Assembly (NCBI GenBank): GCA_030066195.1 | Contig: JASJCB010000031.1 | Span: 1-54,495, forward strand | DNA length: 54,495 nt | Origin: Acidobacteriota bacterium | Lineage (GTDB): Bacteria > Acidobacteriota > Holophagae > Acanthopleuribacterales > Acanthopleuribacteraceae | Direction: 5' to 3' | Part shown: positions 1 to 8,674 of the stretch, piece by piece | Position numbering within the stretch: position 1 is the stretch's first letter | Layout of the letters: each line of letters opens with the position of its first letter | The notes under the pieces: generated by a model | Database searches by the model: none | Seen by the model: only the letters and a program-made list of their open reading frames with translations | Told to the model about the DNA's origin: nothing | Translations under genes and position numbers: made by a program

Positions 1-161
1 GCGACGTACCCGACTTGAAACACCACGCCAATGTCATGAAGCCCATTACCGCCCAAACTATCGGCAAGGGCCGCAAGCAATTGACCCCGGACGAACTTCA
101 ACTGATGCAGGATATGCTGGGCGACGTCCTGGAACGGGCGGGTTATCCGCCCTGCCGCTGA
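1..161 (+). CDS. Sulfotransferase-like protein, C-terminal fragment
   Basis: The reading frame enters from the left edge (first full codon at base 3) and stops at TGA 159-161, giving about 52 residues. The visible text contains HANVMKPITAQTIGKGRK followed by LTPDEL and ends LERAGYPPCR. This pattern, an HxxV/M..IT..TIG block then a L[TS]xEE helix and a terminal (L/A)GY, is the usual C-terminus of PAPS-dependent sulfotransferase family proteins in bacterial surface-polysaccharide clusters. It is followed after 13 bp by a polysaccharide flippase, which fits decoration of an exported glycan. The catalytic PAPS-binding loop lies outside the window, so the family call rests on the tail only. Confidence 0.5.
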   Translation, partial: DVPDLKHHANVMKPITAQTIGKGRKQLTPDELQLMQDMLGDVLERAGYPPCR

Positions 162-174
162 AGCCGGGGTCGCC

Positions 175-1602
175 ATGAGTTCACTGTCCAAACTGGGTTC
201 GCATACCTTGATCTACGGCGGCGGCCGCTTCCTGAGCAAGGGCCTGGGTTTCCTCCTGCTGCCGGTCTATACCCGCTACCTGACCAGCGCCGACTACGGC
301 ATCGTCTCGCTGCTGCTGATCACTTCCGGCGTCGCCGCCACGGCCGCGCAACTGGGCCTGGGTTCGGCCGTGTTCCGCGAGGTCATCTACCGAAAATCCG
401 ATCCCGACAAGGCCGAGGGCACCGCGCTCTGGTCGCTGCTCCTGGCCGGAAGCATCCTCTTCGGCTTGCTGATGATGACGGCGGGCCCCTTATCACAAGC
501 CATTTTCGATACGGACGAGATGACCCGCCTGCTGCGCCTGGTCTTCCTGACCGGATGGCTGGACCTGAGCAGCGTCATCTTCCTGGCGAGCCTGCGCATG
601 CGCGACCGGCCGGTGCTTTACGGCATCCTCACCCTGGCCCGGTTCCTCACCGAGATCGTGCTCAACATCCTCTACGTGGCGGTTTGGGAGCGGGGGGTGG
701 AAGGACTCATCCTGGCCGGTTTGTGGTCCACGGGCATTTTCGGTCTCGCCTACCTGGCCTGGTTCTTCCGCCGGGGCCTGCCGGGCTTCGATACCGGCAT
801 GCTGAAGCGCATGCTGCGCTTCGGCCTGCCGCTGATTCCCGCCAACCTGGCCGCCATGGTGCTCACCTCCTCCGACCGCTACTTCCTGCAACACTTCAGC
901 GGCGCGCAAGAGGTGGGTCTCTACTCGGTGGGTTACATGATCGGCCAGATCACCGGACTGGCCGTGCAAGCCGTCCACCTGGCCTGGCCGGCCCACATGT
1001 TCGCGGTAGCGAAAGAACCGGACGGCAAACAGCGCCTGGCCCAAACCCTGACCTGGTACGTCGCGGCCATGGGCGCGCTGGTGCTGGGTTCATCGGTCCT
1101 GGCCCCGGAACTGCTCTTCCTGCTGACCACCCCGGAATTCTACGCGGCCTGGACGGTAGTCCCGCTGATCGCGCTGGGCAACATGTTCTACGGCATGCGC
1201 TACATCACCAACTCGGGTCTGGCCACCAAAAACAAAATGGGCAGCCTGCCCTTCATCACGGCGGGCGCGGCGGGCCTGAACCTGCTCCTAAACGCCTGGT
1301 GGATTCCCACCCAGGGCATGATGGGCGCGGCCCGAGCCACCCTGGTCTCCTACCTGGCCCTGTTCGCGGTACAACTGACGCTAAACCTGAAGGTCTGGTA
1401 CATCGCCTACGAATACCGCCGCCTGGCCTGGCTCTTCCTCAGCGGCATCGCCTGGTATTTCGCCTGCACCCTGATCACCCACGAAAACATGTGGCTGAAC
1501 CTGGCCCTGAAACTCCTCATCCTGGCTCTCTGGCCGCTACACCTCTGGTTGCTGGGCTTCCCAATCGAATCCGAACGCCGCGCCCTGCGGAAAAAAAACT
1601 AG
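175..1602 (+). CDS. Polysaccharide (oligosaccharide) flippase, Wzx/MOP family
   Basis: A 475-residue, strongly hydrophobic protein with about 12-14 predicted membrane segments spread over its whole length, the normal size for MOP-superfamily lipid-linked oligosaccharide flippases. The N-terminus (residues 8-40, SHTLIYGGGRFLSKGLGFLL then LPVYTRYLT..DYG) is the family's typical first helix and loop; the segment around 210-235 (FGLPLIPANLAAMVL then SSDRYFL) is the repeated half-motif. It should move undecaprenyl-linked repeat units across the inner membrane. The ATG at 175 follows the sulfotransferase-like gene by 13 bp, so both probably belong to one surface-glycan operon. Which glycan is moved cannot be told from sequence. 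Confidence 0.88.
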   Translation: MSSLSKLGSHTLIYGGGRFLSKGLGFLLLPVYTRYLTSADYGIVSLLLITSGVAATAAQLGLGSAVFREVIYRKSDPDKAEGTALWSLLLAGSILFGLLMMTAGPLSQAIFDTDEMTRLLRLVFLTGWLDLSSVIFLASLRMRDRPVLYGILTLARFLTEIVLNILYVAVWERGVEGLILAGLWSTGIFGLAYLAWFFRRGLPGFDTGMLKRMLRFGLPLIPANLAAMVLTSSDRYFLQHFSGAQEVGLYSVGYMIGQITGLAVQAVHLAWPAHMFAVAKEPDGKQRLAQTLTWYVAAMGALVLGSSVLAPELLFLLTTPEFYAAWTVVPLIALGNMFYGMRYITNSGLATKNKMGSLPFITAGAAGLNLLLNAWWIPTQGMMGAARATLVSYLALFAVQLTLNLKVWYIAYEYRRLAWLFLSGIAWYFACTLITHENMWLNLALKLLILALWPLHLWLLGFPIESERRALRKKN

Positions 1603-1861
1603 CCCTGCCGAACGCCCCCTAAACTTTCCCATGCCGGAACCTTCATACCTGAAGTAGCGCCCGGTCGGGCCGACAGAAAAAACTTGATCCCCCTTTCTTG
1701 TAACATGTAATATCGGCCGGAAAACCGGGTGCGGGCATCGGCGCACAAAAGATCCGAGCCTGGGATTTACATCCTTCTTGACGAACACGATTCGGCGCAC
1801 CGAGAAAACCTCATACAGGATTTCCGGCCTCCTGTTCCCCGTCCATTTAACAACTTACTCG

Positions 1862-2110
1862 TGCGGGACATACTACTGTTGCGCCGGCGGAAGTAGTGTG
1901 TCCCGCGGGACACACCACTGTTGCGCCGGCGGAAGTGGTATGTCCCGCGGGACATACTACTGTTGCGCCGGCGGAAGTACTATGTCCCGCGGGACACACT
2001 ACTCTTGCTGCAGCGGAAGTGGTATGTCCCGCGTGCCACACGTGTCTTGCGCCGGCGGAAGTGGTATGTCCCGCGTGCCACACGTGTCTTGCGCGGGCGG
2101 AACAGGCTTG
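1862..2110. repeat. 42-bp tandem array with palindromic core, about 6 units
   Basis: Units with period exactly 42 bp start (at the shared T[GC]TTGC block) at 1877, 1919, 1961, 2003, 2045 and 2087. Each unit joins a conserved block (GCGCCGGCGGAAGT) to a core built on TGTCCCGCGGGACA. In two units the core is a perfect 20-bp palindrome, once with GTGTGT/ACACAC arms and once with GTATGT/ACATAC arms, so arm changes are compensated. The last two units have a diverged right arm (GCGTGCCACACGTG). Because 42 is a multiple of 3, several long reading frames run through the array on both strands; they are by-products of the repeat and none has other coding support. No gene lies between 1603 and about 2484. 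Confidence 0.9.
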
Positions 2111-2484
2111 TTCCCGACAAAAGTTTACAAATCTCCGGCCAAAACGCAACTTCACAACTAATCCATGTGTATTTGGGAGTCGAAACAGGGAAATCGGCAA
2201 AGGAATGCGCAGGTTCCAAACAGGTACCCAAGCTGTTCATTTTTTAAGGTAGAAAGCTCTGATGCTGATCTGATCATCAGCAGTGAACTTGATTAAATGC
2301 TTGACTGCCCATCCCGTGGTTCAAGATCCGGACGGCAGTATTAACTACCGCTATGACCAAATCTGTTATCATGACGCCTGCAAGCGCATGGAAGGTGTCG
2401 TACTGACTTGCTGCAGTGAGATTGTTTTTTAGACCGTCACTCACTTACCCCGATACATACTGGATCTATGTCGAGGATACTGGT

Positions 2485-3435
2485 TTGATCTTCCTGCTTT
2501 GTCTGCCTCTCTTGTCCGGTTCCGTCGAAAGTTTTCGGATCGCCGAGGTTCAGGCTCGTCTAATAGACCATCGAGATCAACTGATGCTATCTCCCCGGAT
2601 GATGGAGAAACAAGGCGACCTGCTTCTTCTCATGGATAGAGACCACTATTTGTGGGTGATCGAGACCACCGGCAAGGTACGTGCGGTATTCGGCGGCAAG
2701 GGTCAAGGCCCGGGGCAGTTTCAGTTTTTACGCCATGCATCGTTCCGAGATGGGGGAGTCCAAGGGCTTCAATATTTCGGGACGGGCGCCCGGCTCGATC
2801 GATTCAACTTAAGCGGAGAATATCTGGGGACGAAGCGCATCGATCCGGCTGTGTACGTAAACGGATCGGAGCGGTTGAATGTGATCACCGACGGTCGGTT
2901 CCCCTTTGAGCCGGCTACCCTTGAGTGGCAACAAAAAAGTACCCTGGAGAAACTTACCTTAGGCGATGAGGAAGATCGCGCCTTCAATCACAGGTACGGT
3001 GTGATCCATGCCGAAGGTTTCACGCTGGTTTATTCCCAAACCGGCCTGAAACGAACGGTGTATTATGCGCTGTTCAATGCACGGCAGGCTCGGGTTTGGG
3101 ACCAGGGTCAGTTTCAACTTCTCGACCGAAGGGTAAGCAGCGCCGAAACACGGTTGAAGGAGACGATGAAGCCCAACTTCAGTATTCCGGTGCTGGAGGG
3201 CGTCACCGCCTCGAAAAGATATGGCTTTGTTTTTAATGAACATACGGTAAGTCGTGATTACCGAATCCTTCGGCTATACAATCCGCTGGAAAAGTCCTGG
3301 TCTGCCATGCGAATCGATTTCGAACCGTTCGGCAATATCATCTTCTTTCAGCATATCGAGGACAATCGATGGTGCGCTTACGTCGACAGTGATGAACTGG
3401 TTTTTTTCCGCCTGGAGCCGGTCGCCCATGATTAG
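2485..3435 (+). CDS. 6-bladed beta-propeller-like secreted protein, hypothetical
   Basis: I favour the TTG at 2485: GAGGA lies 7 nt upstream and the product (316 residues) then opens with a hydrophobic stretch (LIFLLCLPLLSGSVES) resembling a signal peptide. A GTG at 2416 would give 339 residues but has no ribosome-binding site. Residues about 55-85 carry a propeller-type repeat (W-V-I-E-T-T-G-K-V then FGGKGQGPGQFQF), the GxGPGxF signature of 6-bladed propeller proteins seen often in Acidobacteriota and Bacteroidota. The rest is weakly repetitive and not otherwise recognisable. It stands alone: 186 bp separate it from the next operon, which has its own promoter. Ligand or partner unknown. Confidence 0.55.
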   Translation: MIFLLCLPLLSGSVESFRIAEVQARLIDHRDQLMLSPRMMEKQGDLLLLMDRDHYLWVIETTGKVRAVFGGKGQGPGQFQFLRHASFRDGGVQGLQYFGTGARLDRFNLSGEYLGTKRIDPAVYVNGSERLNVITDGRFPFEPATLEWQQKSTLEKLTLGDEEDRAFNHRYGVIHAEGFTLVYSQTGLKRTVYYALFNARQARVWDQGQFQLLDRRVSSAETRLKETMKPNFSIPVLEGVTASKRYGFVFNEHTVSRDYRILRLYNPLEKSWSAMRIDFEPFGNIIFFQHIEDNRWCAYVDSDELVFFRLEPVAHD

Positions 3436-3526
3436 CCGCCGGCGTGACTCCTTCGAAAACCAATGCCCGTTGATTTTAAAGGGCCTGCTTCCCGGCCTTA
3501 GGCTATGACATCGGTCCTCATTCCAG

Positions 3527-3555
3527 TTGCAGAATCTTTGCTTTTTTGCTATATT
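3527..3555 (+). promoter_or_regulatory. Sigma70-type promoter of the 3622-7079 operon
   Basis: TTGCAG (3527-3532), a 17-nt spacer, and TATATT (3550-3555) match the -35/-10 consensus in sequence and spacing. Transcription would begin near 3562, leaving about 60 nt of leader before the ATG at 3622, which has AAAGAG as ribosome-binding site. Confidence 0.6.
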
Positions 3556-3621
3556 ACAAGTAGTTAAGTCACTCTATCTATTTTACCGGGTCTTTCAAAA
3601 TATTTCCCAAAGAGCCCTCTC

Positions 3622-4287
3622 ATGGCTAGTAAAGAGCAACTTGAAAAAAATAAGTTGGATGCCGAGATCAAGGAGATCGGCTTCAGGAAAGGCATGGAAA
3701 TTTTCAAGCTTGTGCTTGCAGTGCTTACGGCCTGGTTCACCATCTATACTTTTTTTCGACAGCAGCGACAACATTTTGACCAGCAGAAGCTGGATCAGGA
3801 ACTACGTGTGCGCCAGGACCTTGTGCGCCTTCAGGCCTCTTTAAGCCAAAAGGACGCCTCCAATCTGACCAAAAAATTTGCCCTGAAGGAAATGGCCTTA
3901 CTTGGATCGAGAGCCGCGACATATATGATCGATGTGGTCATTGACAGTGATACCAAAACGACGGTTCAGGATGCTACGATTCAGGAGTTGATCAACATTG
4001 CCCGCGAGGAACAAGACGGAACCGGACTCTTCAAAAAAGCAATGAACCGGAACCCCATTGCCACGGGCGACCCCGGTCGGGTTGTGGCCAAAGCTTATCT
4101 GCGGTTACTGTCTGATCTTTTGACCGAGGCAAAGAAAAGCGATCCGAAGATATCTGCTTCCAAGGCGGAAGCGGCCCGATTTCTGTCCGATTTAAAGGAG
4201 CACGTCAATCAGTCCGCCGATTTGAAACAACATGATATTCTCGGTGATCTGGAGAAATTGGAGAACATGGTAGGAGCATGGCCATGA
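3622..4287 (+). CDS. Hypothetical single-pass membrane protein
   Basis: A 221-residue protein of no family I recognise. Residues 1-25 are charged and probably helical, residues about 26-44 (FKLVLAVLTAWFTIYTFF) form one membrane segment, and residues 45-85 (RQQRQHFDQQKL onward) are a charged, Gln-rich helix that could be a coiled coil. The rest is soluble and helical. First gene of a tight operon: its end overlaps the next gene by 10 bp (4278-4287). The codon and base composition is visibly AT-richer than the flippase and trpS on either side, suggesting a different origin. Cytoplasmic versus periplasmic orientation of the C-terminal part is uncertain. Confidence 0.7.
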   Translation: MASKEQLEKNKLDAEIKEIGFRKGMEIFKLVLAVLTAWFTIYTFFRQQRQHFDQQKLDQELRVRQDLVRLQASLSQKDASNLTKKFALKEMALLGSRAATYMIDVVIDSDTKTTVQDATIQELINIAREEQDGTGLFKKAMNRNPIATGDPGRVVAKAYLRLLSDLLTEAKKSDPKISASKAEAARFLSDLKEHVNQSADLKQHDILGDLEKLENMVGAWP

Positions 4288-5117
4288 GATGGACGATCTT
4301 CCTCCTGACCCTGATACCCGGTTTTGCCACGGGACCGCTCCTGGCGAATATCGAGGTCAGTATTTACGTCAAGGAAGAAAAGAAAGGCATGGTCGCGGAC
4401 TCATCCGGAAGGGAACCCCTGGAACTGTTTTCCATGGAACTGATGACCACACTGGACAATGATCCCAATATCGCGGCGAAGATCTGGGGCACCTTTCCAC
4501 CCGAAAAGGGCAATTGGGAGGAAGTCAATGAGGCAGAGTTCAAAGACCTGGCCGATGATGACGATGCCGTCAAAATCATTCTCACCTGCAAGCTCGATAA
4601 CGATGACGAGGTAGTGGTCAACGGCGTTACCGAAGGACTTGGGGAGTTTCTGGACTACAAACTGTTTGCCCAATTCAAAACGGATGCCGCTGCAGAAAAG
4701 AAGGGCATTGAAAAGGCGGTAGATTTCATCAATGTTTACAAAAACAAGAGAGGGGTGGACTGCTGTCTGAGCACGAAGCAGATAGACCTCGACGACGCGG
4801 CAAAGAAAATTTTAACGTCCCAGCTGTTTGAACATCGGTTTGCCGACATGTTGGGTGAGGGTTTCAAGGTCCAAAGCGCACCTTGTGAGAAATTGGAAGA
4901 ATCCAAAGCCACCAACCGGATTACGATGTCAACAACCAAGGTTGTGGACAATAAATGCACGATCCTGGTGATGATCGAGAAAACCAACGCAAGATCCGAA
5001 TATTGTAGTTGGAATGAAATAACGGTGAACGAGATGGGCTGGCTTGTATTGGAGGACCATCACCTTCAAGAAATTGTGGATCACATCAAGCAGTTGCCGG
5101 GGTCAAGCGGGAGTTGA
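4278..5117 (+). CDS. Hypothetical secreted protein
   Basis: A 279-residue protein beginning MAMRWTIFLLTLIPGFA, a clear signal peptide probably cut near residue 23 (a second ATG at 4284 would shorten it by two residues). The mature part is acidic, with several Asp runs (LADDDDAV, LDNDDE) and four to five cysteines (DCC, PCEK, NKCT, EYCSW) that could pair in the periplasm. No known domain is apparent. It overlaps the upstream membrane-protein gene by 10 bp and its TGA is directly followed by the ATG of the next gene (5118), so the three are almost certainly co-translated and their products may work together at the cell envelope. Confidence 0.7.
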   Translation: MAMRWTIFLLTLIPGFATGPLLANIEVSIYVKEEKKGMVADSSGREPLELFSMELMTTLDNDPNIAAKIWGTFPPEKGNWEEVNEAEFKDLADDDDAVKIILTCKLDNDDEVVVNGVTEGLGEFLDYKLFAQFKTDAAAEKKGIEKAVDFINVYKNKRGVDCCLSTKQIDLDDAAKKILTSQLFEHRFADMLGEGFKVQSAPCEKLEESKATNRITMSTTKVVDNKCTILVMIEKTNARSEYCSWNEITVNEMGWLVLEDHHLQEIVDHIKQLPGSSGS

Positions 5118-7079
5118 ATGATGGCAATGAGTATCCTGATTGCGTTGTTATGTCTGGGACAAGCCGAGGACGGCCGGGAGCCGATCACGGCGCTCTACGT
5201 CCGATCGTTCAACATCGTAGATAAGGGAAACCAGTGGTCCGGATTGGAGCTGGAGAATCTGATTCCGCAAATGATCGTCCTGGGGATGGCGCAGTACAAG
5301 CACGTGCGCGCTTTTTTCAACAAAGACGACCTTGAGAGAGCTGAAAAGGAATTCGGCCGAACTTGGGCCCGTCAATTGACCTTATCCGGGAACATCCTGG
5401 TGTTCGGCAACACCGCGCAGGTGATTATCGAGATAGACGGCACAGCGGATGATATCCGCTTCAATCTGAACCGTAACAAGATATTTCGCGATATGGACAC
5501 GGTCCTGACTCTGATCGGCGAATCCATCTTCCCGAAGGTTGCCCCGAAACGGATTGCGATCCGGTGTTTCCCGAACAAGACCGAAACCCTGATTCGGAGG
5601 CCGCCGTCGCTTACTCCGCCTGAAGAGATGGCGCAGGCCCTGGTTTTCCTCTTCGAGAAAATGGCGCCCGACCAATTCGAAATCGTTCCCTGGTCCAAAA
5701 TGGAAATTTATTGCCGCTCCGGCATCGATGATGCGGCTTTGGCTGAGAAGGAGGGCGCGGATATCGTGTTGTCCGGAGAGTACACCTATGCGCGGCGGAA
5801 ATTCACTATTTCTTCTCAGGTTTTTGTTAAGGATAAGGAGCTGATATCGCCGATGATTCCCGTCAACCTGGTAAAGGATGAACTGGACGGGGCGCTGTTT
5901 CAGATCAGCCGGAATACCGTGGATTTTCTCGCGGGGATCATCGATGATCAGGGCCGTGCCATGGATTTCGAAATGGAGGGCAACGACTTCCGGCACATCG
6001 AAAGCGACTACAGAAACGGCAATTATTCCATGGCCATGTTTCGGATTGAAAATGCGCTAAAAAAGTGGCCGGACGAACCACAAGTTTACTATTACAAAGG
6101 CTTGGTGCTCAGCGCGTTGGAGCGTAACGAAGAGGCGCTGGCCTCATTCCGGAAAGCGGGCGAGAGTATTCCGGAAGCCTTGCCCGCCATGGTCGATACG
6201 CTGATCAAGTTGGAGGATTTGGACCAGGCAATCCACCTTTTAGAAGACCTGACGGCACGCAAAGACCCGCCCGACCTGCCGTTATGTATGAAAAAAGGCG
6301 ACATTCTTTACCTCGCCAGGGAATACCCGCGGGCTGAAAAAACCTATCTTTTCGTCTTGGATCACACGGAAAGAGATACGGAAATCTATCAGGAAGCGGC
6401 CTACCTGCTGGGCAATGTCTACATGGTCACGGATCGGGAAGAAGAAGCAGTCGCGCGGTATCTCGATGCGGGAAACTTCCAGCCCGCCAGGGACGCCCTT
6501 TTTGACCACTATAACAACCGCGGTTCCCAAGCATTGGCCGAGGACGCTTATGACGTCGCCGTAGATCTGCTGAGTAAGGCGCTGGAGTACCGGCAGAACC
6601 CGGACCTACACGCTCAACGCGGGCTCGCCGCCCTGGGCAGGCCGACTCGGGAATCTTTGGACCTTGCGGTCAGCGATTTCGAAACAGCGCTTCGACATAC
6701 TTCCGAGTTCGAACTGAAGAACGCCTGCCGGGTGCACCTTCCTCTGGCCAATGTCTTGTTGGGAAACTACGATAGGGCGCTTAAGGAGGCGAGGAAAGCA
6801 TTTGACGAGATAAAAAAACAGCCGGAATACACGATTGTCGCCAATTTGCTGATCGTTATTTGTCAACGCATGAGCGGCTATGAGTATTTCGAGGACGAAA
6901 TCTTTTTCAAGAAGCTGTCGAAACGCTACCAGATTTCCGACTTCGATCTCACCGGGCTGATCAATCATTTCAATAATCCCGAATTGGAACAGGGCGACCG
7001 CGAAACCATCCTGGAATGGATTGATATGGCCAGGACCCCCAAGCAAGCCCGGGCCGAAGGGTCGCCCAAACAAAAATGA
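5118..7079 (+). CDS. TPR protein with FlgO/TolB-N-like envelope domains
   Basis: 653 residues. A short hydrophobic start (MMAMSILIALLCLGQA) looks like a signal peptide. Residues about 20-270 hold two alpha/beta segments, each with a G-A-D-I-V-L-S-G-E-Y type strand (ADIVLSGEYTYARRKFTI), like the domain that precedes TPRs in FlgO/TolB-N-like and CsgG-like envelope proteins. From about residue 290 to 600 there are tetratricopeptide repeats (for example YYYKGLVLSALERNEEALAS). The C-terminus is charged. It should be a periplasmic or outer-membrane-associated scaffold. It is the last gene of the 3622 operon; no terminator is obvious after it. The function of the set is unknown. Confidence 0.7.
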   Translation: MMAMSILIALLCLGQAEDGREPITALYVRSFNIVDKGNQWSGLELENLIPQMIVLGMAQYKHVRAFFNKDDLERAEKEFGRTWARQLTLSGNILVFGNTAQVIIEIDGTADDIRFNLNRNKIFRDMDTVLTLIGESIFPKVAPKRIAIRCFPNKTETLIRRPPSLTPPEEMAQALVFLFEKMAPDQFEIVPWSKMEIYCRSGIDDAALAEKEGADIVLSGEYTYARRKFTISSQVFVKDKELISPMIPVNLVKDELDGALFQISRNTVDFLAGIIDDQGRAMDFEMEGNDFRHIESDYRNGNYSMAMFRIENALKKWPDEPQVYYYKGLVLSALERNEEALASFRKAGESIPEALPAMVDTLIKLEDLDQAIHLLEDLTARKDPPDLPLCMKKGDILYLAREYPRAEKTYLFVLDHTERDTEIYQEAAYLLGNVYMVTDREEEAVARYLDAGNFQPARDALFDHYNNRGSQALAEDAYDVAVDLLSKALEYRQNPDLHAQRGLAALGRPTRESLDLAVSDFETALRHTSEFELKNACRVHLPLANVLLGNYDRALKEARKAFDEIKKQPEYTIVANLLIVICQRMSGYEYFEDEIFFKKLSKRYQISDFDLTGLINHFNNPELEQGDRETILEWIDMARTPKQARAEGSPKQK

Positions 7080-7262
7080 GCTGATAGAGGAAGACGCGGA
7101 AGGCATCCGCTCTTCTTGAAGATGGCCGTTCTTACGGGAGGCGGCCGTGAAGGAGCGAATCGGAATCCTCTCGGGCGCCGGTATTACCAACGCCCGTCCC
7201 CATTCAATCCACCGGACACAAGACCGATGCAAATTCAGCTTTCCCCCCGCCCCGTTCCCTGC

Positions 7263-7268
7263 TACAAT
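7263..7268 (+). promoter_or_regulatory. Candidate -10 box just upstream of trpS
   Basis: TACAAT lies only 8 nt before the trpS ATG (7277). No ribosome-binding site is visible and the -35 region is weak (TTTCCC at the right spacing). If used, the transcript would be leaderless or nearly so. Confidence 0.35.
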
Positions 7269-7276
7269 CCGCCGCT

Positions 7277-8251
7277 ATGAAGAAACGGGTATTGTCGGGC
7301 ATTCAGCCCTCGGGTAAGTTACATCTTGGAAATTACCTCGGCGCCATCAAGCAGCACCTGGCCGCTCAGGCCCTGCCGGATTGGGACCGCTACTACTTCA
7401 TCGCCAGCTACCACGCACTGACCACCTCGCCCGAACGCGAGGTCTTGCGCGAGTTGAGCCTGGAGGTGGCGCGCAGTTACCTGGCCTTGGGCTTGGATCC
7501 CGAAAAGTCCGTCCTGTTCCTACAGAACGACGTACCCGAGGTCACCGAACTGGCCTGGGTCTTGACCTGCCTGGCTCCCATGGGCCTGCTGCAACGCGCC
7601 ACCAGTTACAAGGACAAAATCGCACGCGGCCTGGCGCCCAACCACGGGTTGTTCGCCTATCCGGTGCTTCAGGCCGCCGACATCCTGGTCTACGATTCCC
7701 ACGTGGTGCCCGTCGGCTCCGACCAGAAGCAGCATTTGGAGATCTGCCGCGACCTGGCGACCAAGTTCAACCAGACCTACGGCGAAACCCTGGTCGTGCC
7801 CGAGGCGCAAATCAAGGAAGAGGTAGCCGTGGTGCCCGGAATCGACGGCCAGAAGATGAGCAAGTCCTACAAGAACACCATCGACCTGTTCGCCTCCAAA
7901 AAACAGCTGAAGAAGCAGGTCATGGCCATCGTCACCGACACCAAAACCCTGGAAGAACCCAAGGACCCGGACACCTGCAACGTGGTGACTCTCTACAAAC
8001 TCTTCGCAACGGCTGAAGAAACGGCCGAAATGGAAGCCGCCTACCGCGCCGGCAACTACGGCTACGGTCACGCCAAACTGGCCCTGCTGGAAAAGCTGAA
8101 CCACGCCCTGGAGCCGCACCGGGAAAAGTATCAATACTACCTGAAACACGAGGACGAGGTTATCGACATCCTCCGTCGGGGCGGCAAAACCGCAAGAGCC
8201 AAGGCAACCGAGGTCATGGCCAGAGTCCGCGACCGGGTAGGATTGGTGTAG
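7277..8251 (+). CDS. trpS: Tryptophanyl-tRNA synthetase
   Basis: A 324-residue class I aminoacyl-tRNA synthetase that charges tRNA-Trp with tryptophan in the cytoplasm. The HIGH-type motif is at residues 13-22 (GKLHLGNYLG) and the KMSKS loop at 193-197 (GQKMSKSYKNT), both intact; the PVGSDQKQHLE block (145-155) that binds tryptophan/ATP is also clear. Length matches the bacterial enzyme. Unlike the neighbouring genes it lacks a visible Shine-Dalgarno sequence. It is followed by about 375 bp of repeat-bearing intergenic DNA. Confidence 0.97.
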   Translation: MKKRVLSGIQPSGKLHLGNYLGAIKQHLAAQALPDWDRYYFIASYHALTTSPEREVLRELSLEVARSYLALGLDPEKSVLFLQNDVPEVTELAWVLTCLAPMGLLQRATSYKDKIARGLAPNHGLFAYPVLQAADILVYDSHVVPVGSDQKQHLEICRDLATKFNQTYGETLVVPEAQIKEEVAVVPGIDGQKMSKSYKNTIDLFASKKQLKKQVMAIVTDTKTLEEPKDPDTCNVVTLYKLFATAEETAEMEAAYRAGNYGYGHAKLALLEKLNHALEPHREKYQYYLKHEDEVIDILRRGGKTARAKATEVMARVRDRVGLV

Positions 8252-8281
8252 CCCCCGGGCGAGGCGAAACCCCCCCTGGGC

Positions 8282-8504
8282 GCGCACGCATCCTGCGTGC
8301 ATGCAAGCCGAGATTCGCGCCACGCGAAGTGAGGCGAATTGCTCCCTAAGTATAATCAAGCCAAATCTCAAAAACATGCCCGACCCAATGAAGAGCACGC
8401 GGGATGCGTGCGCACACAGGGACCGGGCCGAGAATCATCGGGGTCTTAAAACCAAACCGAAATGATATACCCGACCCAAGGAAGAGCACGCGGGATGCGT
8501 ACGC
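8282..8504. repeat. Dispersed palindromic repeat, three copies after trpS
   Basis: The unit GCACGCRGGATGCGTRCGC occurs at 8395-8413 and 8486-8504 in direct orientation, each inside a 35-bp near-identical block (8379-8413 and 8470-8504, two or three differences). An inverted copy (18 of 19 matching the first) lies at 8282-8300, where GCACGCA-TCC-TGCGTGC forms a perfect 7-bp hairpin. The 8252-8626 interval contains nothing else I can identify. The pattern resembles REP-type intergenic elements. Confidence 0.7.
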
Positions 8505-8674
8505 GCCCTGGGTGCGGGATACATGTGCATCCCGGGGTTCCCGGTATAACCGGTAACTTGCAACTCGTACCCGGTCGTATGTGTTAGAATGAGCATGGAA
8601 GCAGAGGGAATCGTCTTTCACCCGCCGTGAGAGAAGACTGTGCGCACGGCTTGAAAAAACCTGGCAAGAGCTCT

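Noticed and set aside
1778..2252. Several long reading frames through the 42-bp array, some with CPAGHT/CPACHT repeats like zinc ribbons
   Set aside because: A 42-bp unit keeps every frame open without selection; both strands and several frames give similar repeats, and no ribosome-binding site or flanking domain supports any of them.
2283..2432. 49-codon frame from GTG with four cysteines upstream of the propeller gene
   Set aside because: No ribosome-binding site, overlaps the alternative start of the next gene, and no recognisable family.
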